From: Onishia niordana
GTDB taxonomy: Bacteria; Pseudomonadota; Gammaproteobacteria; Pseudomonadales; Halomonadaceae
Assembly (NCBI RefSeq): GCF_004798965.1
Contig: NZ_SDSD01000001.1
Span: 806,001-870,000, forward strand
Direction: 5' to 3'
Length of the DNA: 64,000 nucleotides
Shown here: positions 8,091-19,629 of the stretch, in pieces
Layout of the letters: every line of letters starts with the position of its first letter
How positions within the stretch are numbered: position 1 is the stretch's first letter
Translations under genes and position numbers: made by a program
Notes under the pieces: generated by a model
Database searches by the model: none
Seen by the model: the letters and a program-made list of their open reading frames with translations, nothing else
What the model was told of the DNA's origin: nothing

Positions 8091-8924
8091 TCAGACCCCT
8101 TTCAGACTCGGCTGACTGATGCGCTTGCCGGTCGAAAGATCCAGTGCGGTCAGGCTTCCGCCCCACACACACCCCGTGTCCAGTGCCTCGGCGCGTACTC
8201 GGCTACCAGGCGTGCCGCCCTCAAGCGCCGCCCAATGACCGAAAAGGATATGCGGATCGTCCTCGCGGGAATAGCTGAACCAGGGGGCGAAGCCCTTGGG
8301 TTCCGAGTCGAGCCCTTCCTTGGCGGCGAACTCCAGTTGGCCGTCCGGGTCGACGAAGCGCATGCGCGTGAAGGCATTGACGATGAATCGAGCGCGGTCC
8401 ATGCCATCGAGATCATCCTGCCAGTGGCTCGGGTGATTGCCGTACATGCGCGAGAGAAAATCGCCGTTGTCGTCGGCGAGTCTCGCCTCGACTTCACCTG
8501 CCAATGCGGAAGCCTTGGCCACCGACCACTGTGGCAGCAGACCGGCATGACACATCACGGTATCGTGCTGCTCGCCTGGCTCAAGCTCCGATGCTCGCAC
8601 CATCAACGGCTGCTGTTGCAGCCAGTCGAGCAGCGCCTCGCGATCCGGCGCCTCGAGAATCGTTGCCAGGGTATCGGAGCGCTTAGTGGTACCGTTGCCC
8701 CGGGCCACTGCCAGCAGGTGCAAATCATGATTACCCAGCACCACCTGTACCGAGTCACCGAGTGCGACCACCTCGCGCAGGCAGTCAAGCGACCCCGGCC
8801 CACGATTGACCAGATCCCCTGCCAGCCATAGCGTGTCGCGACTGGGGGCGAAGTCGAGGCGCTCGAGCAGCGCCACAAACTCCCGGTGGCACCCCTGCAG
8901 GTCACCGATCGCATAAGTGGTCAT
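8091..8924 (-). CDS. apaH: Bis(5'-nucleosyl)-tetraphosphatase, symmetrical (ApaH)
   Basis: ApaH hydrolyses Ap4A to two ADP and also removes Np4 caps from RNA. The 277-residue metallophosphoesterase shows GDLQGC (7-12), GDLVNRGPGS and GNHD in order, followed by C-terminal GTPGSRVRAEALDTGCVWG. AGGAG lies 6 bases before the ATG at 8924, which fixes the start. It follows apaG after 119 bases in the same operon. Confidence 0.96.
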   Translation of the reverse strand: MTTYAIGDLQGCHREFVALLERLDFAPSRDTLWLAGDLVNRGPGSLDCLREVVALGDSVQVVLGNHDLHLLAVARGNGTTKRSDTLATILEAPDREALLDWLQQQPLMVRASELEPGEQHDTVMCHAGLLPQWSVAKASALAGEVEARLADDNGDFLSRMYGNHPSHWQDDLDGMDRARFIVNAFTRMRFVDPDGQLEFAAKEGLDSEPKGFAPWFSYSREDDPHILFGHWAALEGGTPGSRVRAEALDTGCVWGGSLTALDLSTGKRISQPSLKGV

Positions 8925-9043
8925 GGCATCTCCTGGTGACAAAGGCTTTAACGATATGCCGTCACGATCCTGTGCAGCATTATGGGTTGGCATGGCAGTG
9001 ATGACCTACCACGGCGCCAGAGTTGCAGGCCCACCGCGAAGGG

Positions 9044-9442
9044 TCAATGCACCTGGTGAGGGCTTGCCAAGCGGAAGGGAGCAATGGGGACTTCGAGATG
9101 CTGCTGCGTGGCAGCATCGACACAGGTGTAATCGCCTTCCATTACGCCCACTGGGCCATCCAGCACTGCTCGGCTGGTATAGCTAAAGGTCTGGCCTGGA
9201 CCGATCATCGGCTGCTTGCCCACCACGCCCTTGCCTCTCACTTCCTGCACCTTGCCGCTGCTCTGGGTAATCTTCCAGTGACGCGCCAGCAACTGCACGC
9301 TATGCGATGAACGGTTATGCACGGTGACGGTGTAGCTGAACACGTAGCGGGACTCGGCCTCATCGGACTCATCGGCACGGTAGGCAGGCTCGACGTCGAC
9401 AAAGAGCGCCGCGATCAGCGCTTCGCGATTGGTGTCGCTCAT
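9044..9442 (-). CDS. apaG: ApaG family protein
   Basis: This is a 132-residue fibronectin-III-like beta protein with the family core YVFSYTVTVHNRSSHSVQLL, HWKIT and VVGKQPMIGPGQTFSYTS. ApaG proteins are linked with Co2+ resistance and Mg2+ efflux in Salmonella, but the molecular role is not settled. The start overlaps the rsmA stop by ATGA, and apaH follows, as in enterobacteria and pseudomonads. Confidence 0.93.
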   Translation of the reverse strand: MSDTNREALIAALFVDVEPAYRADESDEAESRYVFSYTVTVHNRSSHSVQLLARHWKITQSSGKVQEVRGKGVVGKQPMIGPGQTFSYTSRAVLDGPVGVMEGDYTCVDAATQQHLEVPIAPFRLASPHQVH

Positions 9443-10245
9443 GCAACCTCCTCTGCCAGATGATCGGCGATGCGCACAAATTCCTCGACGGACAGCGTCT
9501 GGGGCCGCCGGGTCGGATCAATCCCCAGCCCCTCCAGCGCCTCGGCGGATACGCGCCCCTTGAGATTGTTGCGCAGGGTCTTGCGCCGCTGCCCGAAGGC
9601 CTCGCGGACCACGTCGAACAACAGCGCCGGCTCTTTTGCCGGGTGTGGCAAGGTGTCATGCGGCACCATCCGCACGATGGCCGATTCTACCTTGGGCTGC
9701 GGCACGAAGGCCTCAGGTGGGACCACGAACAGCGACTCGACCCGACAGTGGTACTGCGCCAACACCGAAAGGCGCCCCCAGTGGGTGTCGCCGGGTGCGG
9801 CGGCGAGGCGCTCGACCACTTCCTTCTGCAGCATGAAGTGCATGTCGGCAATCGCGCCCGGCGTCTCGAGCAGGTGCACGATCAACGGCGTGGAGATGTT
9901 GTAGGGCAGGTTGCCGACCACCCGCAGCGCCGGGCCATCGCCGCGTAAGGCGGCAAAGTCGAAGGTCAGGGCATCCCCCTCGTGAATCACGAAATCGGGA
10001 TACTGAAAGAACTGCACGCGCAGGCCGGGAATCAGGTCGCGATCAAGCTCGATCACCTCGAGGGCGCCGCCGGCCGCATCGATCAGCGGCTCGGTCAGCG
10101 CGCCTTGGCCGGGGCCGATTTCGACCAGCCGCTCGCCTTCTCGTGGGTCAATAGACCGCACGATACGCGAGATGACCCCCGAGTCTTGCAGGAAGTTCTG
10201 GCCGAAGCGCTTGCGGGCCCGATGCATGGGTGGGCGTGAAGACAT
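9439..10245 (-). CDS. rsmA: 16S rRNA (A1518/A1519-N6,N6)-dimethyltransferase RsmA (KsgA)
   Basis: RsmA dimethylates the two adjacent adenines of 16S helix 45 during late 30S assembly. The 268-residue product contains ARKRFGQNFLQD, the SAM-binding LVEIGPGQGALT and the catalytic NLPYNIS. The start at 10245 gives MSSRPPMHRARKRFGQNFL and has AGGA 11 bases upstream; a longer reading is not supported. It lies between pdxA and apaG in the conserved operon. Confidence 0.96.
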   Translation of the reverse strand: MSSRPPMHRARKRFGQNFLQDSGVISRIVRSIDPREGERLVEIGPGQGALTEPLIDAAGGALEVIELDRDLIPGLRVQFFQYPDFVIHEGDALTFDFAALRGDGPALRVVGNLPYNISTPLIVHLLETPGAIADMHFMLQKEVVERLAAAPGDTHWGRLSVLAQYHCRVESLFVVPPEAFVPQPKVESAIVRMVPHDTLPHPAKEPALLFDVVREAFGQRRKTLRNNLKGRVSAEALEGLGIDPTRRPQTLSVEEFVRIADHLAEEVA

Positions 10246-10351
10246 GCGATGGATGATCCTTTGATTCAGACAGAATGTGGGGCTTATCGAGGCCGGACTC
10301 AGCAGCAATGGACGGTGCCGGCTAGCCACGCTTGCAGAGATACAGGGCCGA

Positions 10352-11413
10352 TCAAGACAGGGTGGCGCTTGTGGCCATCTCCGCCGCCAGGTTCATGGCG
10401 ACGCGCAGGCTGCCCGTGTCGGCGATACCACGACCGGCAAGATCGAGAGCCGTACCATGGTCCACCGAGGTGCGCACCAGCGGCAGACCCAGGGTGATAT
10501 TGGCCGCACGCCCGAACCCTGCGTACTTGAGCACGGCGAGCCCCTGATCATGATACATGGCCAACACCGCATCGGCGTCATCGAGATGCCGTGGGGTGAA
10601 GAGGGTATCGGCGGGATAGGGACCGCGTACATCGAGCCCCTCGGTCACCAGGCGCTCGAGGGTCGGGGTGATGATCTCGAGTTCTTCGCGCCCCAGGTGA
10701 CCGTCCTCGCCGGCATGGGGATTGAGCCCGCACACCTTGAGGCGCGGCGCGGCGACCCCGAAGTAACGCTTCAGGTCGGCATCGATGATGTGCAACACAC
10801 GACTCAGCCCTTCGGCGGTGATGGCATCGGCCACGCCACGCAGGGGCAGATGCGTGGTGGCCAAGGCCACCCGCAACGGGCAACGTGCCGGACCGTCGAG
10901 CTGACCATGCAGCGCCTGGTCGGTGGCAAGCATCATGACCACCTCTTCGACCCCGCAGGCATCGCGCAGATATTCGGTATGGCCGGTGAAGCCGACCAGG
11001 CCGCCGTCGATGATCGCCCCCTTGTGCAAGGGTGCGGTGACCATGCCCTGAGCCTTGCCCTCACGACAAGCTGCAATGGCCAGGTCCAGGGTCTCGAGCA
11101 CATAGGCGCCGTTGGCGGGATCAAGCTTGCCGGCATGGCAAGGCGCTTTGAGGGCCACCGGCCATACCGGCAATACACCACGGCGTGGCACTGACGGCGC
11201 CTCGCCAGGCTCCAGCACCGATACTGTCACGTCCAGCTCGAGCTGTGCGGCGCGCGCTTCAAGCATCGCCGGATCGCCCACCGCCACGCCGATGAACGCC
11301 GGGGCCATATCCGATGTATCACCCGACATGCCCTCGGCGGCCAGCATCAATGCCAGTTCCGGGCCGATGCCGGCGGGCTCACCGGTCGTCAGCGCCAGTA
11401 CCGGCGGATTCAT
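10352..11413 (-). CDS. pdxA: 4-hydroxythreonine-4-phosphate dehydrogenase PdxA
   Basis: PdxA oxidises 4-phosphohydroxy-L-threonine in de novo pyridoxal phosphate synthesis. The 353-residue protein opens MNPPVLALTTGEPAGIGPEL and has GFTGHTEYLRD, GLNPHAGEDGHLGREE and MYHDQGLAVLKYAGFG, where the metal-binding histidines lie. It overlaps the surA stop by ATGA. Length is slightly above E. coli PdxA (329). Confidence 0.96.
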   Translation of the reverse strand: MNPPVLALTTGEPAGIGPELALMLAAEGMSGDTSDMAPAFIGVAVGDPAMLEARAAQLELDVTVSVLEPGEAPSVPRRGVLPVWPVALKAPCHAGKLDPANGAYVLETLDLAIAACREGKAQGMVTAPLHKGAIIDGGLVGFTGHTEYLRDACGVEEVVMMLATDQALHGQLDGPARCPLRVALATTHLPLRGVADAITAEGLSRVLHIIDADLKRYFGVAAPRLKVCGLNPHAGEDGHLGREELEIITPTLERLVTEGLDVRGPYPADTLFTPRHLDDADAVLAMYHDQGLAVLKYAGFGRAANITLGLPLVRTSVDHGTALDLAGRGIADTGSLRVAMNLAAEMATSATLS

Positions 11414-12402
11414 GATCCGCTGGCACCGCTCAAGCGGTTATCGATATAGGCGCCGGCGCGAATTTCCTGCAACCAGACCTCCATCTCATCGTTGGCCTTG
11501 CGCTGGAAGAGTGTCTGGCGCACCTGGTCGCGTTGCGTCAGGTTGCGCCCCTGGCCGCCTTCGCGGTCGGTGACCTTGACCAGGTGGAAGCCGCTGGGGC
11601 TTCTGATCGGATCAGAGACCTCGCCCTCCTCCAGTGACGGCACCGCCTGGGTGAAGATACTCGGCAGCTCGGCAGACGAACGCCAACCCAGATCGCCGCC
11701 ACTAAGGGCCTGACCACCATCGGACTCGGCGGCGGCCAGGCTGGCGAAATCGGCCCCCTCATCGAGACGGCGACGCAGGCGTTCGATCTCACCACGGGCC
11801 TCGTCGATCTGCGCCTGGGACGGCGACTGCGGCAGCGCCACCATGATGTGTGACAGGCGGTAGCGCACGTCATCATTGGCGCTCTGCTGCTCCAGGTAAC
11901 GATCCACTTCACGCTCACTGACGGTGACTCGGCTGGCCACCCGGCGCTGCTGGAGCTGACGCATCAAAAGCTCGCGACGCACGTCCTCACGCACGGCGGC
12001 GAGCGACAACCCATCGGCCTCGAGGGTATCGGCAAACTGCTCGAGGCTCATGCCATTGCTCTCAGCGATGCCGCGCACCGTGCGGTTGAGCTCGGTATCA
12101 TCGACGCTGAGGTTCGCGTCGTTGGCCATTTGCAGTTGCACCTCTTCAACGATCATGCGATCCAGCACCTGCTGTTCCAGAGCCGCGCCGCTGGGTGGCG
12201 TGACGCCACGCTTTTCCAGCTGGTCGCGTGCTCGGGCGACCCGGTTCTCGAGTTCGCTATGCATGATCGCGCCCTCGTTGACCACCGCCACAATGTGATC
12301 CAGCGGCTTTACCTGCTGGGCCGTTGCCGGCTGTGAAGCCGAGGCCAGTGGCAGGGCCACCATCAGCGCCATGGCCAGCGGGGCGATCAATCGACTGCGC
12401 AT
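11410..12402 (-). CDS. surA: Periplasmic chaperone SurA with a single parvulin domain
   Basis: SurA escorts unfolded outer-membrane proteins across the periplasm, including LptD encoded just upstream. The product has a signal peptide (MRSRLIAPLAMALMVALPLA, cleavage after the ASA/ATA region), the SurA N-terminal core (HIVAVVNEGAIMHSELENRV), and one PPIase domain with VRYRLSHIMVALP and GGDLGWRSS. At 330 residues it is about 100 shorter than E. coli SurA (428), which has two PPIase domains, so one appears to be missing. The start at 12402 has AGAGG 5 bases upstream; an ATG at 12426 is the alternative. Confidence 0.92.
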   Translation of the reverse strand: MRSRLIAPLAMALMVALPLASASQPATAQQVKPLDHIVAVVNEGAIMHSELENRVARARDQLEKRGVTPPSGAALEQQVLDRMIVEEVQLQMANDANLSVDDTELNRTVRGIAESNGMSLEQFADTLEADGLSLAAVREDVRRELLMRQLQQRRVASRVTVSEREVDRYLEQQSANDDVRYRLSHIMVALPQSPSQAQIDEARGEIERLRRRLDEGADFASLAAAESDGGQALSGGDLGWRSSAELPSIFTQAVPSLEEGEVSDPIRSPSGFHLVKVTDREGGQGRNLTQRDQVRQTLFQRKANDEMEVWLQEIRAGAYIDNRLSGASGS

Positions 12403-12452
12403 AAATACCTCTTTGACTCGTTTCATGTGTCGATGCCTTAGCGCCGCAGCGC

Positions 12453-14885
12453 TCAAAAGGCGGTGGAGCGATAGCCGGGAATGGCCTGCTCGAAGTAACT
12501 GTCTGCTTCCTGGCCTACGCCGCCGAGGCCCTTGAAGACAAAGCGCAGGAAGATGCCACGATCGGAGTAATCGTCGGCCGTCGTATTGGCCGTGTCGTTG
12601 TCCTCGACCCAGTCACGCCATACCAGCTGCAGACCATAGCAGCAGTCGTTCCACTGCACACCCGCCAAACGTTCCAGAGACCGACTATTGGTGTTGTCAT
12701 ACAGGTAGCGGCCTATCAGGTCGACGCGAGCGCTGGCGCGCAGGGCGAAGGACACGTCGAATTCCTCGCGGTTGTAGCCGAGCCGGTCTTCGGGATCGTC
12801 GGCGGAGGGATCGAATCCCTGAAGCTCCCAGCGATAGCCGAGGTTCAGCACATGGCCACGGGGGTCCCGATAGGCAAGATCAATGCCGTTGCGCTCGGTC
12901 ACTTCCCGCTCGGTATCATAGAGCCAAGAATAGCGCGTGCTCCAGTAATCGCTGATCTGCCAGTCGATCTTCGTGACCAAGGGCGTGCGATCCCGAGTGG
13001 CGCGATACCAGGCGGCATTATTGGTATCACGATCCGGCAGTGTATCCGGGTCGCCATTCATGTCGATGTTGCGATCCTCGAAATAAAAGCCCTGACCGAT
13101 GCCAATATCGAGTCGCTCGCGACCGCTGTCGTCCTCAAGAAAGCGTGTGCTGACCCCGGCCGAGAGACGGTTTAGATCCCCGACCCGGTCTGCTCCCGAG
13201 AAGCGATACGGCGACCACAGCTGCCCCCAGGAGAAAGCACGCTCGTTGGTGTCGAAATCGGGAAACTCCTGCTGATCCTCGGCGGGCACATAGGCGTAGT
13301 TGAGACGCGGCTCCAGGGTCTGGCGGAAACCATCACCAAAGGCCGAGATTTCGCGCTCGAACACCAGGCCACCATCCAGCGAGCTGACCGGCACGGTGCG
13401 TGAAAGCGTGGTGTCTCGCTGGGTCTCAAGGGCGCCATAGTCGAGATCATAGGCGGTCTGCAGAAGCTCGACCTTAGGTTCGAAGAACCCCCAGCTGGCA
13501 TCTCCGCGCCAGCCCACCGCCGGTGCCAGATGAATGCGGCTACCGGTGGCGGCTTCGTTGATCGGTACCTCTTGCTCGGCGACGTCACGCCAGAAGTAGG
13601 TCGCATTGGAGCGCCACTGTTGGTAGAAGCCGCTATTCTGATCCCAGCGCGCGTTGGCGGTCAGACTCGGCAATCGGTAGAAGGGCTTGTCGCGCTCGGC
13701 CAACGGAAAATCGAGTCGCTGAAACCCCTGTGCGCGGGCCTCTAGCTGCCATGTCTTGCCACTGTAATCGAATAGCGCCAGGCGCGGCAGATAGGCCGTA
13801 TCGGATTCGCCAAAGTCACGCCCGAAATCATCGAAGTAGCGCCCATCGCTGGCGGCGCCATAGGCCAACTGGTAATCAAGCCGGGGACTCAGCCGCCCTT
13901 GATGGCGATAGTCCAGATACCAGCGATCTTCTCCGCGAAAGGCATCAGGCGGATCATTGGGATTGGATGAGTTCTTGCCCTGATCGTCGGAAAGATAGGC
14001 GCCCTCGACTCTGCCGGCGAAGTCATCTTGCAGATAGCGGAACTCGCCACCCAGCAGGAAGCCACGATCACTGATGATCCGCGGGGTAAGGGTCGCGTCG
14101 TAATTCGGCGCCAGGTTGAAATAGTAGGGCTGAGCGTAGTCGAGGCCATCACCCGAGGCGCTGATCACCGGCCACAGGAAGCCTGATTGGCGCCGATCAT
14201 CGATCGGGAAGCGTACCCAAGGCCAGTAGAAGACCGGTACGTCCTGCACCTCAAGACGAGCATGAGTGGCGGTACCGAAGCCTGCCCCGCGATCCAGTAG
14301 AATGTCGCTGCCCACCAGACGCCATGCCTGGCTACCTGGAGCACAAGTGGTGAAGCTGGCATCACTGAGCCGATAGCGACCATCTTCAAGACGGGCCAGG
14401 CGCTGCGCGTCGCCGCGCAGACGCGACTCGTGAGCCACATAGTGAGCGCCATCGACCGAGGCAGCATCACTGTTCAGCGACACCTCGGCGGCATCGCCAC
14501 GCACCAGCAACCCTTGATCACGCAGGGCCATGGGGCCCGCCACCTTGGCCCGCTCGCGCGCAGGCCCTAGGCTCACTTGCGGCGCCTCGACCTGGCTGTT
14601 TCCACGACGCAACAGCACTTCGCCGGCCAGGCGAACGGTGCCATCTTCGTCATAGCGGGCACGATCCGAGGAAGAACGGATATCATCGGCGGTGTCGCCT
14701 GCGGGCAGACGATAGGCCGGCATCACATAGCGGCCACGGCATAGCGCATCTGACGGTGCATCATCGCCCCAGGGCTGCCAGTCGAGCTGTTCCGCCGGCA
14801 GGGGCGCTGGTGGCGCCGCCAGCGCATCACCACCCGCGACGGCGGTCAGGCCGGCCAAGGCAGTCCAGTAGAGTCGTTTACCCAT
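12453..14885 (-). CDS. lptD: LPS-assembly protein LptD
   Basis: LptD is the outer-membrane beta-barrel that, with LptE, inserts lipopolysaccharide into the outer leaflet. The 810-residue product has a signal peptide (MGKRLYWTALAGLTAVAGG), a jellyroll N-domain and a large barrel ending in F. Cysteines needed for the LptD disulfides are present: one near residue 49 (DALCRGRY), one in FTTCAPGSQAW and the vicinal pair in NDCCYGLQL. GAGAGGAAA precedes the ATG. It is the first gene of the operon with surA, its own chaperone, downstream. Confidence 0.96.
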   Translation of the reverse strand: MGKRLYWTALAGLTAVAGGDALAAPPAPLPAEQLDWQPWGDDAPSDALCRGRYVMPAYRLPAGDTADDIRSSSDRARYDEDGTVRLAGEVLLRRGNSQVEAPQVSLGPARERAKVAGPMALRDQGLLVRGDAAEVSLNSDAASVDGAHYVAHESRLRGDAQRLARLEDGRYRLSDASFTTCAPGSQAWRLVGSDILLDRGAGFGTATHARLEVQDVPVFYWPWVRFPIDDRRQSGFLWPVISASGDGLDYAQPYYFNLAPNYDATLTPRIISDRGFLLGGEFRYLQDDFAGRVEGAYLSDDQGKNSSNPNDPPDAFRGEDRWYLDYRHQGRLSPRLDYQLAYGAASDGRYFDDFGRDFGESDTAYLPRLALFDYSGKTWQLEARAQGFQRLDFPLAERDKPFYRLPSLTANARWDQNSGFYQQWRSNATYFWRDVAEQEVPINEAATGSRIHLAPAVGWRGDASWGFFEPKVELLQTAYDLDYGALETQRDTTLSRTVPVSSLDGGLVFEREISAFGDGFRQTLEPRLNYAYVPAEDQQEFPDFDTNERAFSWGQLWSPYRFSGADRVGDLNRLSAGVSTRFLEDDSGRERLDIGIGQGFYFEDRNIDMNGDPDTLPDRDTNNAAWYRATRDRTPLVTKIDWQISDYWSTRYSWLYDTEREVTERNGIDLAYRDPRGHVLNLGYRWELQGFDPSADDPEDRLGYNREEFDVSFALRASARVDLIGRYLYDNTNSRSLERLAGVQWNDCCYGLQLVWRDWVEDNDTANTTADDYSDRGIFLRFVFKGLGGVGQEADSYFEQAIPGYRSTAF

Positions 14886-14917
14886 TTTCCTCTCTGTCCT
14901 TGACGGGGGAAATCGGT

Positions 14918-14945
14918 ATTATACAGGCCGAATCCCGGCTGTCTG
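14918..14945 (-). promoter_or_regulatory. Probable promoter of the lptD operon
   Basis: On the minus strand CAGACA (14940-14945), a 16-base spacer, and a perfect TATAAT (14918-14923), about 33 bases before the lptD ATG. It resembles a sigma-70 promoter; I see no good sigma-E site (GGAACTT, 16 bases, TCTGA) here, although lptD is under sigma-E control in E. coli. Confidence 0.55.
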
Positions 14946-15074
14946 CCACCGCTCGGCCGGAGCCTCTTCTGACGACTGATGAGCCGGCAACGCACGAGCA
15001 CGACTTGCAGCATGCGATGCGCCCGGCAGAGCGTCAACCAGAACGCCGAGACATGCATTACCACAGGAGCGCCC

Positions 15075-16804
<1,730 letters not shown>

Positions 16805-16919
16805 GCGACTTGCCAGTGCGCATCAGCACCTCGCGCTACCGTGGCCCAAGCGCCCCGACGCATACTGATGGTGCCGCACTCGTCCTCTCTTTTTTGATTT
16901 CAGACGGAGAATTTGCCTC

Positions 16920-17339
16920 ATGAAAGCCAGCGTCAAGTGGACCGACGGGCGTCAGTTCGTCGCCGAATCGGGCAGCGGCCACAGCGTGGTGATCGATGGT
17001 CCCCCCGACCACGGCGGCCGCGACACCGGCCCCCGCCCCATGGAGATGATGCTGATGGGACTTGGCGCCTGCACGTCTTTCGACGTGCTGCAGATTCTCG
17101 AGAAGTCTCGTGCCCCGGTCAGTGACTGCGTGGCCAGCGTCGAGGCCGAGCGCGCCGACAGCGTGCCCAGTGTTTTCACCAAGATTCATGTGCATTTCAC
17201 GGTGACCGGCCAGGGGCTCAAGGAGAAGCAGGTCGAGCGCGCGGTGGCCCTATCGGCGGAGAAATACTGCAGCGCCTCCATCATGCTCGCCAACGGCGGC
17301 GTCGAAGTGACACACTCCGTCACCATCGTCGAAGGCTGA
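16920..17339 (+). CDS. OsmC/Ohr family protein (YhfA-like)
   Basis: This is a 139-residue protein of the OsmC superfamily, most like the YhfA branch. The two redox cysteines of the family are visible: C51 in GLGACTSFDV and C117 in EKYCSASIML. OsmC relatives reduce organic hydroperoxides; the substrate of the YhfA branch is not established. GGAGAA lies 6 bases upstream of the ATG. It stands directly before speD, an arrangement I recall from Pseudomonas. Confidence 0.85.
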   Translation: MKASVKWTDGRQFVAESGSGHSVVIDGPPDHGGRDTGPRPMEMMLMGLGACTSFDVLQILEKSRAPVSDCVASVEAERADSVPSVFTKIHVHFTVTGQGLKEKQVERAVALSAEKYCSASIMLANGGVEVTHSVTIVEG

Positions 17340-17351
17340 TTTGGATGGAAA

Positions 17352-17387
17352 ACACCCCGGAGCAGGTGCGCCCGTGCCCCGGGGTGT
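17352..17387. repeat. Inverted repeat between the OsmC gene and speD
   Basis: ACACCCCGG and CCGGGGTGT form a perfect 9-bp stem around an 18-base loop, 13 bases after the OsmC-family stop. No T-run follows on the plus strand, so it may stabilise or partly terminate the transcript or lie in the speD leader. Confidence 0.5.
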
Positions 17388-17468
17388 GCATAATACGCGC
17401 CTTTCATGCAGCCCCGGCCCAGTCCGCTAGGCATACCACGTACTCATGCACCTGAGGGAGGCTCGGAC

Positions 17469-18263
17469 GTGAGCGACAATCTCCGACTCCACGGCTTCAA
17501 CAACCTGACCAGTTCGTTGAGCTTCAACATCTACGACATCTGCTATGCCAAGACCGAAGATCAGCGTCGGGCCTACATCGATTACATCGATGAGCTCTAT
17601 AACGCTGAACGGCTGACGCAGATCCTCAAGGATGTCACCAACATCATCGGCGCCCACGTTCTCAATATCTCGCGTCAGGACTATGAGCCCCACGGTGCCA
17701 GCGTGACCATCCTGATCGCCGAGCACGAACTCGAGGAGCCTGCGCCGGAACAGAGAGCCCCTGGTCCGGGACCGCTGCCGGAGACCGTGGTCGGCCATCT
17801 GGACAAGAGCCATGTCACGGTACACAGCTATCCGGAATCGCATCCGGACAACGGCATCAGCACCTTCCGCCTGGACATCGACGTGTCGACCTGCGGCATG
17901 ATCAGCCCGCTCAAGGCGCTGAACTACCTGATCCACAGTTTTGATTCCGACATCGTCACCACGGACTACCGGGTGCGTGGCTTCACCCGCGATGTCGACG
18001 GCAAGAAACTGTTCATCGACCACGACATCACTTCGATTCAGGACTACCTGGCCGAGGACACCAAGAACGCCTACCAGATGGTCGACGTCAACGTCTATCA
18101 GGAAAACATGTTCCATACCAAGATGTTGCTGAAGGACTTCGATCTCGACAACTACCTGTTTGGCACCTCGCGCCGTGACCTGACCTTCGAGGAAGCCCGC
18201 GACATCGAAAGCCGGCTACGCAAGGAGATGCTCGAGATCTTCTATTCTCGCAACATGGACTGA
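17469..18263 (+). CDS. speD: S-adenosylmethionine decarboxylase proenzyme SpeD
   Basis: SpeD makes decarboxylated SAM, the aminopropyl donor for spermidine. The 264-residue proenzyme is close to E. coli SpeD in length and sequence ([20 protein letters not shown]). Self-cleavage at K113-S114 in [11 protein letters not shown] produces the pyruvoyl group from S114. I choose the GTG at 17469, which has GGGAGG 8 bases upstream and matches the family N-terminus; an ATG 63 bases upstream would add residues that are not conserved. No speE is adjacent. It ends at a strong terminator. Confidence 0.95.
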   Translation: MSDNLRLHGFNNLTSSLSFNIYDICYAKTEDQRRAYIDYIDELYNAERLTQILKDVTNIIGAHVLNISRQDYEPHGASVTILIAEHELEEPAPEQRAPGPGPLPETVVGHLDKSHVTVHSYPESHPDNGISTFRLDIDVSTCGMISPLKALNYLIHSFDSDIVTTDYRVRGFTRDVDGKKLFIDHDITSIQDYLAEDTKNAYQMVDVNVYQENMFHTKMLLKDFDLDNYLFGTSRRDLTFEEARDIESRLRKEMLEIFYSRNMD

Positions 18264-18294
18264 GCAACGCCCTGGCGTCTCATGGTCCATCAAT

Positions 18295-18331
18295 GAAAAC
18301 GCCCCGCCGGGTCATCCGGCGGGGCGTTTTC
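18295..18331. terminator. Strong bidirectional terminator between speD and coq7
   Basis: A perfect 16-bp stem begins GAAAACGCCCC (18295-18310) and closes with GGGGCGTTTTC (ending 18331), with a GTCAT loop. The A/T ends serve both converging genes, speD and coq7. Confidence 0.9.
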
Positions 18332-18398
18332 GCTTCAGGTCACGGTGTCGCCTCACTGACATGACATCACGCCGAGGCGTCACCTAAGGTCATGACGC

Positions 18399-19040
18399 TC
18401 AGACCCGATAGACGCTGGTGGTCATCAGCTTGGAGACCAGGCGCATGCCGGCCTTGATGGGCGCGGGAAACTGCGCACCACCGGCCTCCAGAGCCCAGCG
18501 CTCGTGGTGAGCCTCGTCTTCGCGCATCTTCTCGAGCACCGCCCTGGAGCGACGATCCCCCGGCGGCAAGGCCTCCAGGTGCTCTTCCAGGTGTTCGCCG
18601 ACCTGCTCTTCGGTGGCCGCCACGAACCCCAGGCTGACCTGGTCACCCACCGCGCCTGCCACCGCACCGAGGCCGAAAGAGGCCCCATAGAAGAGCGGGT
18701 TGAGCAGGCTGGTGCGGCCATCGAGCTCTTCGAGACGGGCATCGCACCAGGCCAGGTGATCGATTTCCTCCTGAGCGGCCTGCTCCATCTGACTGCGGAT
18801 ATCAGCCAGCTTGGCGGTCAGCCCCTGCCCCTGATAGAGCGCCTGGGCGCAAACTTCTCCGGTGTGGTTGATGCGCATCAACCCAACGGCATGGGAGCGC
18901 TCGGCCTCATCAATGTCGCCGTCATCCACACCGGCGGCTGGGCTGGGCCGGGAAGGCTGGGCGGCATGCGGCACCAGGGTGCGCAGAATCGTATCGAACT
19001 GCTGAATCAGGTGGTCATTGCGAGAATATTGGCGGTTCAT
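18399..19040 (-). CDS. coq7: 2-polyprenyl-3-methyl-6-methoxy-1,4-benzoquinone monooxygenase Coq7
   Basis: Coq7 hydroxylates demethoxyubiquinone, a late step of aerobic ubiquinone synthesis. The 213-residue protein is a diiron carboxylate enzyme. The metal ligands are seen in [39 protein letters not shown] and [13 protein letters not shown]. The start at 19040 has a run of G 7 bases upstream. Coq7 replaces UbiF of enterobacteria in pseudomonads and halomonads. Confidence 0.94.
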   Translation of the reverse strand: MNRQYSRNDHLIQQFDTILRTLVPHAAQPSRPSPAAGVDDGDIDEAERSHAVGLMRINHTGEVCAQALYQGQGLTAKLADIRSQMEQAAQEEIDHLAWCDARLEELDGRTSLLNPLFYGASFGLGAVAGAVGDQVSLGFVAATEEQVGEHLEEHLEALPPGDRRSRAVLEKMREDEAHHERWALEAGGAQFPAPIKAGMRLVSKLMTTSVYRV

Positions 19041-19215
19041 GTAAGCCCCCGTGAGTATCGTCACTAGTCTATCCGAGCCACGCTACGACCAAAAGTTCTG
19101 ACGATCTTGCCAGTACACGAGGCAAGCCGCACATACGACTCGAGACCTCGGGCAGGTAGCGTGACGGGCGTGAAGGGGTCGACTGCGGGCGTTGCCAGGC
19201 GCGCTAGGGGGCCGA

Positions 19216-19557
19216 TTACCCGGCCGGCCAGGTGAAGTCACGGCCGCCCATCAGGTGCATGTGGATATGATAAACCGTCTGACCGCCACGCTGATTGCAG
19301 TTCATCACCACCCGATAGCCCTCGTCGGCAAAACCTGCCTGCTTGGCAAGCGTCGCCGCGGTGTACTGCAGCCGACCGATCAGCGCCAGGTCATCTTCTG
19401 CGATATCGTTGAGGGTCGAAATATGGCGCTTGGGGATCACCAGTTGATGGGTCGGCGCCTGAGGATTGACATCGTTGAAGGCCAGCACATCATCGTCTTC
19501 ATAGACGATATCGGCGGGGATTTCGCGGTTGATGATCTTGCAGAACAGGCAATCCAT
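19216..19557 (-). CDS. hinT: HIT-family purine nucleoside phosphoramidase HinT
   Basis: HinT hydrolyses AMP-lysine and other nucleoside phosphoramidates. The 113-residue protein has the zinc-like N-terminal DCLFCKIIN and the histidine triad VYHIHMHL (H97, H99, H101) with catalytic H99. AAAGGAGAG precedes the ATG. It is monocistronic between coq7 and prkB; the 175 bases toward coq7 hold no recognisable feature. Confidence 0.94.
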   Translation of the reverse strand: MDCLFCKIINREIPADIVYEDDDVLAFNDVNPQAPTHQLVIPKRHISTLNDIAEDDLALIGRLQYTAATLAKQAGFADEGYRVVMNCNQRGGQTVYHIHMHLMGGRDFTWPAG

Positions 19558-19629
19558 GGCGCCTCTCCTTTGAATGATGGTCGATGAATGCGAGTCGTCC
19601 GGCCCAAGCGGTTCGCGCGACTGAATGGC

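Noticed and set aside
17352..17387. Hairpin after the OsmC-family gene as a Rho-independent terminator
   Set aside because: Stem is good but no T-run follows on the plus strand; kept only as an inverted repeat.
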